From NCBI GenBank assembly GCA_016931365.1, contig JAFGEY010000238.1:1-5909 (forward strand): a DNA stretch of 5,909 bases, given 5' to 3'. This document shows, piece after piece, positions 1-5,732 of this stretch (position 1 is its first letter; each line of letters starts with the position of its first letter). Made by a program: the position numbers and the translations under genes. The notes beneath the pieces are model-generated. The model worked only from the letters and a program-made list of their open reading frames with translations, did no database searches and had not been told where the DNA came from. Source of the DNA: Anaerolineae bacterium. Its GTDB lineage: Bacteria > Chloroflexota > Anaerolineae > JAFGEY01.

Positions 1-339
1 CTGGCGGCGGCGTTCGAGGATTGTGAACCGTTATTCGATGCGGCCTTTACGGCCATCGCCCGACACCACGGCGCGTTCACCCGCGAGTACAAGACATACT
101 CGCTGGAGCAGGGCGCGTGCGCAGAGGTCGCCGGAACGCTGACCCTGCTGCCTGCCGCGCTGGCGGCCAGCCTGGGGGCTGAGGACCTGCTGACCAACGA
201 GAACCCGGCGCGCACGCCGATCGGCGATCTGCTGGTGAACCCGGAGCGCGACGCCGAGTTTCTGGCCTACGTGCTGCTGGCGCGGGCGCTCAGGAGGGCG
301 GACCAGGAGGGGACAGGAATCGGCGCGGCGGGAGATTGA
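1..339 (+). CDS. C-terminal part of an unidentified protein, possibly a type III CRISPR component
   Basis: An open frame runs from the first base to a TGA at 337-339, giving 112 residues with no start in the window. Codon use is GC-rich and looks like real coding sequence, with G or C at most third positions. The visible part is alanine- and leucine-rich, with no membrane segment and no nuclease or nucleotide-binding motif that I can recognise. A stretch reading SLEQGACAEVAGTL faintly recalls the glycine-containing strands of RAMP proteins, which is not enough to name it. The neighbourhood makes a CRISPR effector or ancillary protein plausible, but that is inference from context only. Its 3' end overlaps the 3' end of the convergent csx3 gene by 50 bp. 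Confidence 0.6.
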   Translation: MAAAFEDCEPLFDAAFTAIARHHGAFTREYKTYSLEQGACAEVAGTLTLLPAALAASLGAEDLLTNENPARTPIGDLLVNPERDAEFLAYVLLARALRRADQEGTGIGAAGD

Positions 340-1504
340 GTCGTGCTAAAGCCGGCGGTAGATGGATGCAGTCACCGATGGGATACGCCGGGTCGGTAGA
401 ATAAGCGATGACGGCGCACTCCAGTTGGGGCTGGTAGGTGCCAATCCAGGGCACATCTTGATAGCTGACCGCCATGCTGGTATAGAGCCAGTAGGGAATC
501 CTGCCGCTGAGGATGACGCCTGTCCTGGCAGGAAGGGGAGGAATGGACAAAGTATCGAGTTCGTCGTATTCCAGATACGGGGATTGAGGCAATGCCTCCA
601 GGTGGACACAATTGGGCGCATGGTAAAGCCGAAATTGCAATGGGTAGCCGGTCCCCGGCTGCCTGACCGAGAGTGGCCTGGCCTCAACCCAACCCAAACG
701 GGGGTCAAAATGCGCAAAGGGCGCCGGAGATGCGAGCAGGGCCACCGCCGTGTGGAGCCAGTTGGTTCCGCGGCCATAGAGGGCCAGCGGCGTTTCCTCC
801 GGCAGGTAGTCGAGCACCAGGGGCACGTGTTGCGGTTCCCAGCGCACCTCGCCGCTATCCGGCGAGATGCCCAGCGTGTGGGCCAGGCGATCCAGGTGAA
901 TGACGGTCTCGATAGGGCAGTGTCTTTCGTGAAAGCGATACAATTCGTCGGGGGCGCGGTACAGGGAGCCGGCCAGGAGGTCGACCAGGGCATCGAACGC
1001 AGGCCCTGTGGCAGTCTGGCTGCGATCGAGACCTGTGATTGTGCCGCGCAGGATCGGCGATCTGGAAACGACTCGCTGTTCTCCCTGCAAGTGGGAGGTC
1101 AGCTCGGCTACGATAGAGAGACCGTGGCGATGGGCAATGTTACGCCAGTGCACAAGCATATCCGCGTCAGGGGCCAGCAGAACAGCGTGTGTGCAGCAAC
1201 CAAAAATGCGCTCCTGGTCGGGGGTGGGCCGACCGCCGGCATCAACGATGAGGGGCAAATGACGGTGGGTCAGATTGTTGCAGACAAAATCGGTGAATGC
1301 CTGGGTAAAATCGCCTTTGACGCGCAGTGCGCGCACGAGGGTCTGGTCGGCCTCGTTGGCCCAGTCGCCCTCTCCATCGGGAGTGGCTCGAATGACATAG
1401 TGCTCTATTCTGCGTCGGCGCATAGCGCGGGTGAGACTGTAGGTCAGCACAGACTTGCCGCTGTGCGGAGGCCCGCCGATCAAGACAGCCGGGAATGGTT
1501 CCAT
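290..1504 (-). CDS. csx3: P-loop ATPase fused to two tandem Csx3 (Crn3-type) domains
   Basis: A 404-residue protein when read from the ATG at 1502-1504. I chose this start because GAGG (minus strand, 1513-1516) sits 8 nt upstream and the P-loop follows at once. An ATG at 1547-1549 would add 15 residues but has only a poor SD. Residues 10-18 (GGPPHSGKS) form a Walker A motif, and LPLIVDAGG near residues 83-91 is a likely Walker B strand. Two Csx3-like units follow. The first has GRGTNWLH (244-251) and DPRLG (267-271). The second has SGRIPYWLY (333-341) and QPQLE (358-362). In Archaeoglobus Csx3, a cA4 ring nuclease, these regions read GRGPIWLH and DPRLG, with His60, Asp69 and Arg71 implicated in activity. 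By hand alignment, unit 1 keeps Asp and Arg but lacks the His, and unit 2 lacks all three. The protein is probably cytosolic and acts on or binds cOA, but its activity is uncertain. Fusions of Csx3 to AAA/P-loop domains are known. Confidence 0.88.
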   Translation of the reverse strand: MEPFPAVLIGGPPHSGKSVLTYSLTRAMRRRRIEHYVIRATPDGEGDWANEADQTLVRALRVKGDFTQAFTDFVCNNLTHRHLPLIVDAGGRPTPDQERIFGCCTHAVLLAPDADMLVHWRNIAHRHGLSIVAELTSHLQGEQRVVSRSPILRGTITGLDRSQTATGPAFDALVDLLAGSLYRAPDELYRFHERHCPIETVIHLDRLAHTLGISPDSGEVRWEPQHVPLVLDYLPEETPLALYGRGTNWLHTAVALLASPAPFAHFDPRLGWVEARPLSVRQPGTGYPLQFRLYHAPNCVHLEALPQSPYLEYDELDTLSIPPLPARTGVILSGRIPYWLYTSMAVSYQDVPWIGTYQPQLECAVIAYSTDPAYPIGDCIHLPPALARLNLPPRRFLSPPGPPS

Positions 1505-1542
1505 TTCAGTGACCTCGCAGAGATTTGATCGGGAGTAAAAAG
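1505..1542. promoter_or_regulatory. Divergent start region between csx3 and the CARF-HTH gene
   Basis: Only 38 bp separate the two chosen start codons. They hold two ribosome binding sites back to back: GAGG on the minus strand (1513-1516, 8 nt before the csx3 ATG) and GGGAG on the plus strand (1531-1535, 7 nt before the ATG at 1543). I see no convincing -35/-10 pair here, so the promoters must lie inside the opposite gene's 5' coding sequence. A CARF-HTH regulator transcribed divergently from its neighbour is a common arrangement for autoregulation, which is inference here. Confidence 0.6.
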
Positions 1543-2424
1543 ATGCCATGCTCTAGTCATAGCACGATGGTGGTGACGATGGGCGGACAGCCGCAGGTCG
1601 TCACATTTGCCCTGGACGGCCTGTTCCAGAAAGGCGTCGAAGAAGTCGTCGTCATTCATTTGACGCCTCAAGACGCCGGGCGCAGCAGGCGAGCCCTGGA
1701 CAGCCTGGCCGCCGAATTTACCGATGGCACCTACGCCGGGCGGCCGTGCCGCCTGCGGCTCTTTCCGGTACGCCACGCCGGCGGCCGGCTGGAGGATATC
1801 CGCGACGAGGCCGAGGCCAACGCGGCCTGGCTGGCGATCTATGACCTGATCGCGAGACTGAAGGCAGAAGGTCGCCACCTGCACGTTTGCATCTCCGGCG
1901 GGCGGCGTATTCTGGCTCTGCTGGCGGTGAGCACGGCGCTGCTGCATTTTGATCACGGCGATCACCTCTGGCACATGTACACCGATCCCGACTTTCTGGG
2001 GCGCGCCCAAGATGGGGCGATCATGCACGCCGAGCGGCCGGACCAGGTGCGCCTGATCGAGGTGCCGCTGGCCCCCTGGGGTGCCTATTTCCCTCCGCTG
2101 CGCGCGCTGGCGCAGGCCTCGCCGCAGGAGGTCGTGGCGGCCCGGACCCACTGGTTGGACGAGACGGAGCGCAAGCGCTGCCGGCAGGTGGTGGAGCAGC
2201 TCACCCCGCGCGAGCTGGACACGCTGCGCGCCTTTGCCGCCGGGCAGAACCCCCAGGAGGTGGCCGAGTCGCTCTGTGTCACGGTGCGCACGGCCCACGC
2301 GCACAAGACACAGATACTCGATCACTGCCGCAACGCCTGGGAGCTGCCGCCGGGCGCGCGGCTGACCTACTATTTCCTGCGCGAAAAGTTCGGGCGGTAT
2401 TTTCAGGTGCTGGAATCAGTATAG
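1543..2424 (+). CDS. CARF-domain protein with C-terminal LuxR-type helix-turn-helix (putative cOA-responsive regulator)
   Basis: A 293-residue protein starting at the ATG at 1543, with GGGAG 7 nt upstream. A TTG at 1525 and ATGs at 1567 and 1579 are in frame but have weaker support. The N-terminal part is a Rossmann-like CARF domain resembling the Csm6 / Cas_NE0113 branch: VVTMGGQPQVVT at residues 10-21 is the first strand and loop, and HVCISGGRR at 114-122 matches the conserved second ligand-binding loop (usually with AGGRK). Residues about 220-268 read as a LuxR/GerE DNA-binding domain: LTPRELDTLR, then EVAESL, then TVRTAHAHKTQIL, with the expected Glu, Thr and His positions. No HEPN motif or other nuclease is visible. 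The likely role is a DNA-binding protein controlled by a cyclic nucleotide signal, possibly one that also cleaves the ligand, as some CARF domains do. Likely targets are its own divergent region and the promoter at 2483-2511. It is strongly GC-rich, unlike the next gene. Confidence 0.85.
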   Translation: MPCSSHSTMVVTMGGQPQVVTFALDGLFQKGVEEVVVIHLTPQDAGRSRRALDSLAAEFTDGTYAGRPCRLRLFPVRHAGGRLEDIRDEAEANAAWLAIYDLIARLKAEGRHLHVCISGGRRILALLAVSTALLHFDHGDHLWHMYTDPDFLGRAQDGAIMHAERPDQVRLIEVPLAPWGAYFPPLRALAQASPQEVVAARTHWLDETERKRCRQVVEQLTPRELDTLRAFAAGQNPQEVAESLCVTVRTAHAHKTQILDHCRNAWELPPGARLTYYFLREKFGRYFQVLESV

Positions 2425-2445
2425 CACAGGGGGAAGGAGGTGACA

Positions 2446-2526
2446 TTGGCAAGAGTTACAAGGTTTTCTGGAGGGCCTTCCATTGAGAATGTGAGAGCAA
2501 GGTGGTATAGTACGAGGCGGAGGTGA
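2446..2526 (+). CDS. Possible 26-codon ORF with a strong SD (doubtful)
   Basis: GGAAGGAGGTGA at 2432-2443 is one of the best Shine-Dalgarno matches in the window and stands 5 nt before an in-frame TTG (2446). The frame encodes 26 residues, very rich in arginine (LARVTRFSGG at the start, STRRR at the end), and stops at the TGA at 2524-2526, just ahead of the next mini-ORF. I recognise no family. It spans the promoter and palindrome that seem to drive the next gene, so it may be a chance ORF or the remains of an interrupted gene start. The SD is the only real support. Confidence 0.25.
   Translation: MARVTRFSGGPSIENVRARWYSTRRR
2469..2482. repeat. 14-bp imperfect palindrome abutting a -35 box (candidate operator)
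   Basis: TGGAGGGCCTTCCA reads the same on both strands except for one base pair (positions 2473 and 2478). It ends one base before the -35 hexamer at 2483. There is no loop and no run of T after it, so it does not look like a terminator. A dyad of this size touching the -35 region is the right kind of site for a dimeric helix-turn-helix protein, and the adjacent CARF-LuxR protein is the obvious candidate. Binding is inference. Confidence 0.45.
2483..2511 (+). promoter_or_regulatory. Near-consensus sigma70-type promoter for the CARF-HEPN / cas10 genes
   Basis: TTGAGA (2483-2488) and TATAGT (2506-2511) each match the bacterial housekeeping consensus at 5 of 6 bases and are separated by exactly 17 bp. 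The expected transcription start is near 2517-2519. That leaves only about 10 nt before the mini-ORF ATG at 2529 and about 78 nt before the CARF-HEPN ATG at 2596. It lies in a relatively AT-rich gap after the CARF-HTH stop and is the best promoter I see in the window. Confidence 0.65.
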
Positions 2527-2528
2527 AC

Positions 2529-2609
2529 ATGCACGAGTTGAAAGTGACGTTGGAGACGGTGACGCCGGTGGTTTTGGGCGGGATTGAGGCGCAAAATGAA
2601 GGGGGATGA
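2529..2609 (+). pseudogene. Truncated N-terminus of a Cmr1-like RAMP protein, 26 codons
   Basis: GGAGG at 2519-2523 lies 5 nt before an ATG at 2529. The frame reads MHELKVTLETVTPVVLGGIE and then a further six residues before a TGA at 2607-2609. The pattern of a short beta strand followed by TVTP, hydrophobic residues and GG is the characteristic opening of Cmr1-family RAMP proteins (typically TPLFLGG). Nothing RAMP-like continues in any frame downstream, where the CARF-HEPN gene takes over. The last 14 nt overlap that gene's start (ATG 2596), and its SD (GAGG 2586-2589) lies inside this ORF. I read it as a cmr1 start left behind by recombination and perhaps now acting as a translated leader. 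With only 26 residues, chance resemblance remains possible. Confidence 0.55.
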
Positions 2610-4140
2610 CATTGAGCGCGTTACAAAGGAGTACTGGGACCGTTTTGAGCCTTCCAAGATAGACGAGGCGATGCATTGGTATGTCTGTGAAGACCGTGAG
2701 CAACTAGATGGCAAAAGCCTACTGGAGGCCGAACTGGGATATGCCCGACAACAGATTACGGCCCAACCTTGCGCTACATTGGTGCTGTTGGTCGGCTTTT
2801 CGTTGGAACCGCTGCTCCAGTCGGTTTGTGTGTACAAGCCCCCCAAAGTGGTGCTGATACTGAATGGACAAGGCTACCCACCAGAAGAATGGCACGTTTT
2901 CGCCGGCCACATCACGGAGGCAATTGGCCATCTGGTCGGGAAAGAGCTGCTTCCCCAGCCTCCCGAGATTCCTGGCGAGGACAATAAGGCAGGCTATCCG
3001 GCGTTTGACGATCCGTCTGCCGTGTTTCAGAGGCTGGTCGAGGTCCTTCAGGATGAAGTCGACGTGGTGATTGACGTGACCGGCGGCAAAAAGAGCATGG
3101 TCAGCGGGGCGTATCTGTACGCCGCCTACGCCGGGGCGCGCATTTCATACGTGGACTTTGACAAGTACGATACCGAGAAGCGCCGACCCTACGGCTTCAG
3201 TTGCAAGATCGGCGAATTGGCCAACCCTTATCAGACGTTCGCCCTACGCGATTGGGAGCGGGTGCGCGCGTTGTACGAACGGTACCAGTTCAGGGAAGCG
3301 CAAGAGGTTCTCACGTCCATTCAGTCTGTGATGATACAGGTGATGCCGGATTCCGAACAACCCATCAAGGATTTGGTTGCGTTCTTGGAGTATTACGAAA
3401 AATGGGATAGCGGCGACTTTCGGGGCGCGCAGCAGGCCGCTTCGAATCTGCCCGCTTTCGAGCAACCCAGTGCGGTGAAGGATTTGGGCAACCAATGGTT
3501 CGAAATCAGCGGCAGCGATTTCGCCAACAAGCCCCAGCATTTCTACGGCGACCTATCGGCGTTGCAAGTATATGTTTGCGATGAACTGGCCCGTATCCGG
3601 CGACTGATTGATTACAACGAGGATTATCGCTCGACGTTTCTGCGCGCCGGTGGCGTCAATGAGATCGTGATGCTGGCGCGGGTGGTCGGGTTGCTTTCAG
3701 GCCCGACAGACCGGGGTTCTCTGTTGACGCCACTAGACGAACGTACCCCAGACGCCCGAAAGGTTTTCAGCGTGCTGGTGGATGCGGGCAAAACTCGTAT
3801 AGACGTTCGGAAAGACATCCCGTTCAAGAATGCCCCTGTCCTTTCGATTCACCGCCCCCGCCCGATGAGCTCTTGGTGGAGATCAACCAATCTATTCAAT
3901 GCTGAAGACGGCTGGGATGTCTTTCTTACCCGGCGCAACGATTTGATCCACAAGTACTTTTCCGTACCAAAGGAGTGGGCTCAGGATGCCCTGCATTTCG
4001 CACAGGCCAACTTTGAGGATTTTCTTGGTCACCCGATAGCCGATTTGCATCTGTGCACTACCGCCCTGTCCTGGCCCGACCTCTGTGACCTGTGCGGCCT
4101 CAGTTGCTTTTTACCCCCAAGTTTACGAAAGGAGGCATAG
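2596..4140 (+). CDS. Csm6-like CARF-HEPN ribonuclease (TIGR02710/Cas02710-like)
   Basis: A 514-residue protein from the ATG at 2596, with GAGG 6 nt upstream. A TTG at 2584 would add four residues but lacks an SD. The CARF region covers about residues 55-210: TLVLLVGFSLEPLL (first strand and loop, with VGFS at 66-69) and VIDVTGGKKSM (158-168), the conserved TGG-K-S-M ligand loop of Csm6/TIGR02710 proteins, followed by YVDFDKY. A mainly helical region then leads to a C-terminal HEPN domain whose catalytic motif R-N-D-L-I-H is at 447-452, a perfect R-N-x3-H. The known role of such proteins is a cytosolic, dimeric RNase that cuts RNA indiscriminately when cOA binds the CARF pocket. It would share the promoter at 2483-2511 with cas10, which starts 2 nt after its stop. 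Its base composition is distinctly lower in GC than the genes on both sides, which suggests separate acquisition. Confidence 0.88.
   Translation: MKGDDIERVTKEYWDRFEPSKIDEAMHWYVCEDREQLDGKSLLEAELGYARQQITAQPCATLVLLVGFSLEPLLQSVCVYKPPKVVLILNGQGYPPEEWHVFAGHITEAIGHLVGKELLPQPPEIPGEDNKAGYPAFDDPSAVFQRLVEVLQDEVDVVIDVTGGKKSMVSGAYLYAAYAGARISYVDFDKYDTEKRRPYGFSCKIGELANPYQTFALRDWERVRALYERYQFREAQEVLTSIQSVMIQVMPDSEQPIKDLVAFLEYYEKWDSGDFRGAQQAASNLPAFEQPSAVKDLGNQWFEISGSDFANKPQHFYGDLSALQVYVCDELARIRRLIDYNEDYRSTFLRAGGVNEIVMLARVVGLLSGPTDRGSLLTPLDERTPDARKVFSVLVDAGKTRIDVRKDIPFKNAPVLSIHRPRPMSSWWRSTNLFNAEDGWDVFLTRRNDLIHKYFSVPKEWAQDALHFAQANFEDFLGHPIADLHLCTTALSWPDLCDLCGLSCFLPPSLRKEA
4128..4135 (+). promoter_or_regulatory. 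Ribosome binding site that fixes the cas10 GTG start
   Basis: AAAGGAGG lies inside the last codons of the CARF-HEPN gene, 7 nt before the GTG at 4143. It is a near-perfect Shine-Dalgarno match. It rejects the longer reading from the GTG at 4092, and it implies that cas10 translation can be coupled to that of the upstream gene. Confidence 0.8.
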
Positions 4141-4142
4141 CC

Positions 4143-5732
4143 GTGACGCGATACCTTTTAGCCGCTGAAGCAGACAAGATTCAAGATTTGCTCTTTCGCT
4201 CCGCGCGACTGCGCGAGGTGGTGGGCGGGAGCCAGTTGCTCACCCGCTTTTGCGGGGAGGTCCCCAGTCCTCTGCTGCCGCCCAACGCCGAGGTCGTGGT
4301 CAGCGATGGCGGCAGTTTCCGCATCCTGTTCGATAACAAGACCCAGGCACAGAGGGTTGGCGAATGCCTTGCCGAGGTCTATCACCGCGCCACCGGAGGA
4401 ACGCTATCCGTAGCTGAACCGATGCCGGTCAATGGCGATTTTGGCGCGGTCAGCGAGCAGGCGGAAGAAAACCTGCGCCGGGCCAAGCGCTGGCGCGAGG
4501 GCTGGCAAGAGCAGCCGCATCTGCCGTATATGGCGTTCTGCGCTTCCTGCGGTATCGGGTTGGCCGTGGCGCACCGCGCTTATCACGAGGGCGAAGAACC
4601 GCAATATCTGTGTGAATCCTGTCTGAACAAGGACGCGGAACGCCCGGCAGGTGAGTTGGGAGAGTTCCTGCGAGACTTTTACCGGGAGGTCGTGGGTGAA
4701 GAAGGGTTGAAACGGGCCGACTGGCCCGGCAAAGAAAAGAGGCGGGACCGGAAAGAGATAGACCCGCTGGAGGATGTGGCCGACTATGACTCGCGGCGCT
4801 ATGCAGCCTACCTGCTCGCCGACGGCAACGATATGGGCAAGGTGTTTGGCGCGTGCCAGACGCCGGAGCAAATGCGCGATCTATCCACCCGCCTGTCTCC
4901 CGCTCTCCGCCGGGCGCTCGCCGAGCCAACCAGGATGATCCCCCTGGATGGCCGCCCCAACTTTATCCCTGTTCTGCCCTTGATCCTGGGCGGCGACGAC
5001 GTGTTCGCGCTCATTCCCGCGCCGTGGGCGTTGGATTTCGCCCAGCGGTTTTGCCAGGCGTATGAACAGGAAATGCAGAACCTATTCGCCGAAATTGGAC
5101 TGAAGGGCGTTTCTGCTCCTACTGTCTCGGCAGCAGTGGTCATCTGCAAGAGCAAGCATCCCTACCGGCTGGCCCACGAGACTGGCGAAAGTCGGCTCAA
5201 GGAAGCCAAGCGCGTGGTTAAGCGGCTGGGGTTGAATGGTGGGCAGCCCTGCTCCGCCGTCAACTTTGAAGTCGTGCTGGGCGGACGGCTGGTGGGCGAA
5301 TCGCCGGCTGGTTCGGTGCGCCCGACCCTGCGCCCGTATTGGGTGAGCCAGAGTGTTTCCGACGGGTGGGGCTTGCCGGTGCAGCGATTGATCGAGCAGC
5401 GGTATGAACTGCGCCATGTGCCGAACAAGCGGCTCGCCGAGCTCCGGGACCTGTACGACGACTTGCCGGCCTCTCTGAGACCCACCGATTTTGCCCCCTG
5501 GCAGGATCGTCTGAACCGACTGCTGGCGCGCATCGGCAGAAAAGAAGCCCATAAAGAAGCTTTCGACGCAGCCCGGTCCGGGTTGGGTGGAGATGCTTCC
5601 GGCTGGTATAGAGTTGTCCGTCAGCCAGAAGGGACCTGGCACGGCCACGCCCTGCCCGACTTGTTGGACGCCTGGGACTTTGCCCTGGCCCTGGACAAGA
5701 ACCGCCAGGAATACGAGGAGGAAGCGCGATGA
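4143..5732 (+). CDS. cas10: Cas10 (Cmr2-like), short form without HD domain, cOA synthase
   Basis: A 529-residue protein starting at GTG 4143. The N-terminus (RYLLAAEADKIQDLLFRSAR, then LREVVGGSQLL) matches the first Palm-like domain of Cmr2/Cas10 proteins. A zinc ribbon follows with Cys133-x2-Cys136 and Cys157-x2-Cys160. The second Palm domain carries LLADGNDMGKVF (D227, D230) and, 50 residues on, LILGGDDVFAL with GGDD at 283-286. In this family these acidic residues bind the metals that convert ATP to cyclic oligoadenylate. The usual motif is DGDxMGK, whereas here it reads DGNDMGK, so the third position is Asn. There is no N-terminal HD nuclease domain, and the protein is much shorter than typical Cmr2 (about 800-900 residues), so ssDNA cleavage is not expected. 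It would form the large subunit of the RAMP complex. It is translationally linked to both neighbours: 2 nt after the CARF-HEPN stop, and a 4-nt ATGA overlap with the next RAMP gene. Confidence 0.9.
   Translation: MTRYLLAAEADKIQDLLFRSARLREVVGGSQLLTRFCGEVPSPLLPPNAEVVVSDGGSFRILFDNKTQAQRVGECLAEVYHRATGGTLSVAEPMPVNGDFGAVSEQAEENLRRAKRWREGWQEQPHLPYMAFCASCGIGLAVAHRAYHEGEEPQYLCESCLNKDAERPAGELGEFLRDFYREVVGEEGLKRADWPGKEKRRDRKEIDPLEDVADYDSRRYAAYLLADGNDMGKVFGACQTPEQMRDLSTRLSPALRRALAEPTRMIPLDGRPNFIPVLPLILGGDDVFALIPAPWALDFAQRFCQAYEQEMQNLFAEIGLKGVSAPTVSAAVVICKSKHPYRLAHETGESRLKEAKRVVKRLGLNGGQPCSAVNFEVVLGGRLVGESPAGSVRPTLRPYWVSQSVSDGWGLPVQRLIEQRYELRHVPNKRLAELRDLYDDLPASLRPTDFAPWQDRLNRLLARIGRKEAHKEAFDAARSGLGGDASGWYRVVRQPEGTWHGHALPDLLDAWDFALALDKNRQEYEEEAR

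Noticed and set aside
362..1528. Long plus-strand open frame (388 codons) opposite csx3
   Set aside because: It is the antisense shadow of the ATPase-Csx3 gene. That gene has recognisable motifs and an SD, whereas this frame has no family features.
1498..1560. Possible -10/-35 elements between the divergent genes (for example TATGAC on the minus strand near 1555-1560)
   Set aside because: The hexamers match the consensus weakly and no -35 at proper spacing could be found, so no promoter is called.
1480..2325. Minus-strand open frame (281 codons) opposite the CARF-LuxR gene
   Set aside because: High GC keeps the reverse frame open. No domain can be recognised, and the plus strand carries clear CARF and LuxR motifs.
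2469..2482. Palindrome as a rho-independent terminator for the CARF-LuxR gene
   Set aside because: It has no loop and no following T-run, and it leads directly into a promoter. An operator is the better reading.
4092..4142. Longer cas10 reading from the GTG at 4092
   Set aside because: It would overlap the CARF-HEPN gene by 49 bp, has no SD, and adds 17 residues ahead of the conserved Cas10 N-terminus. The GTG at 4143 has AAAGGAGG 7 nt upstream.
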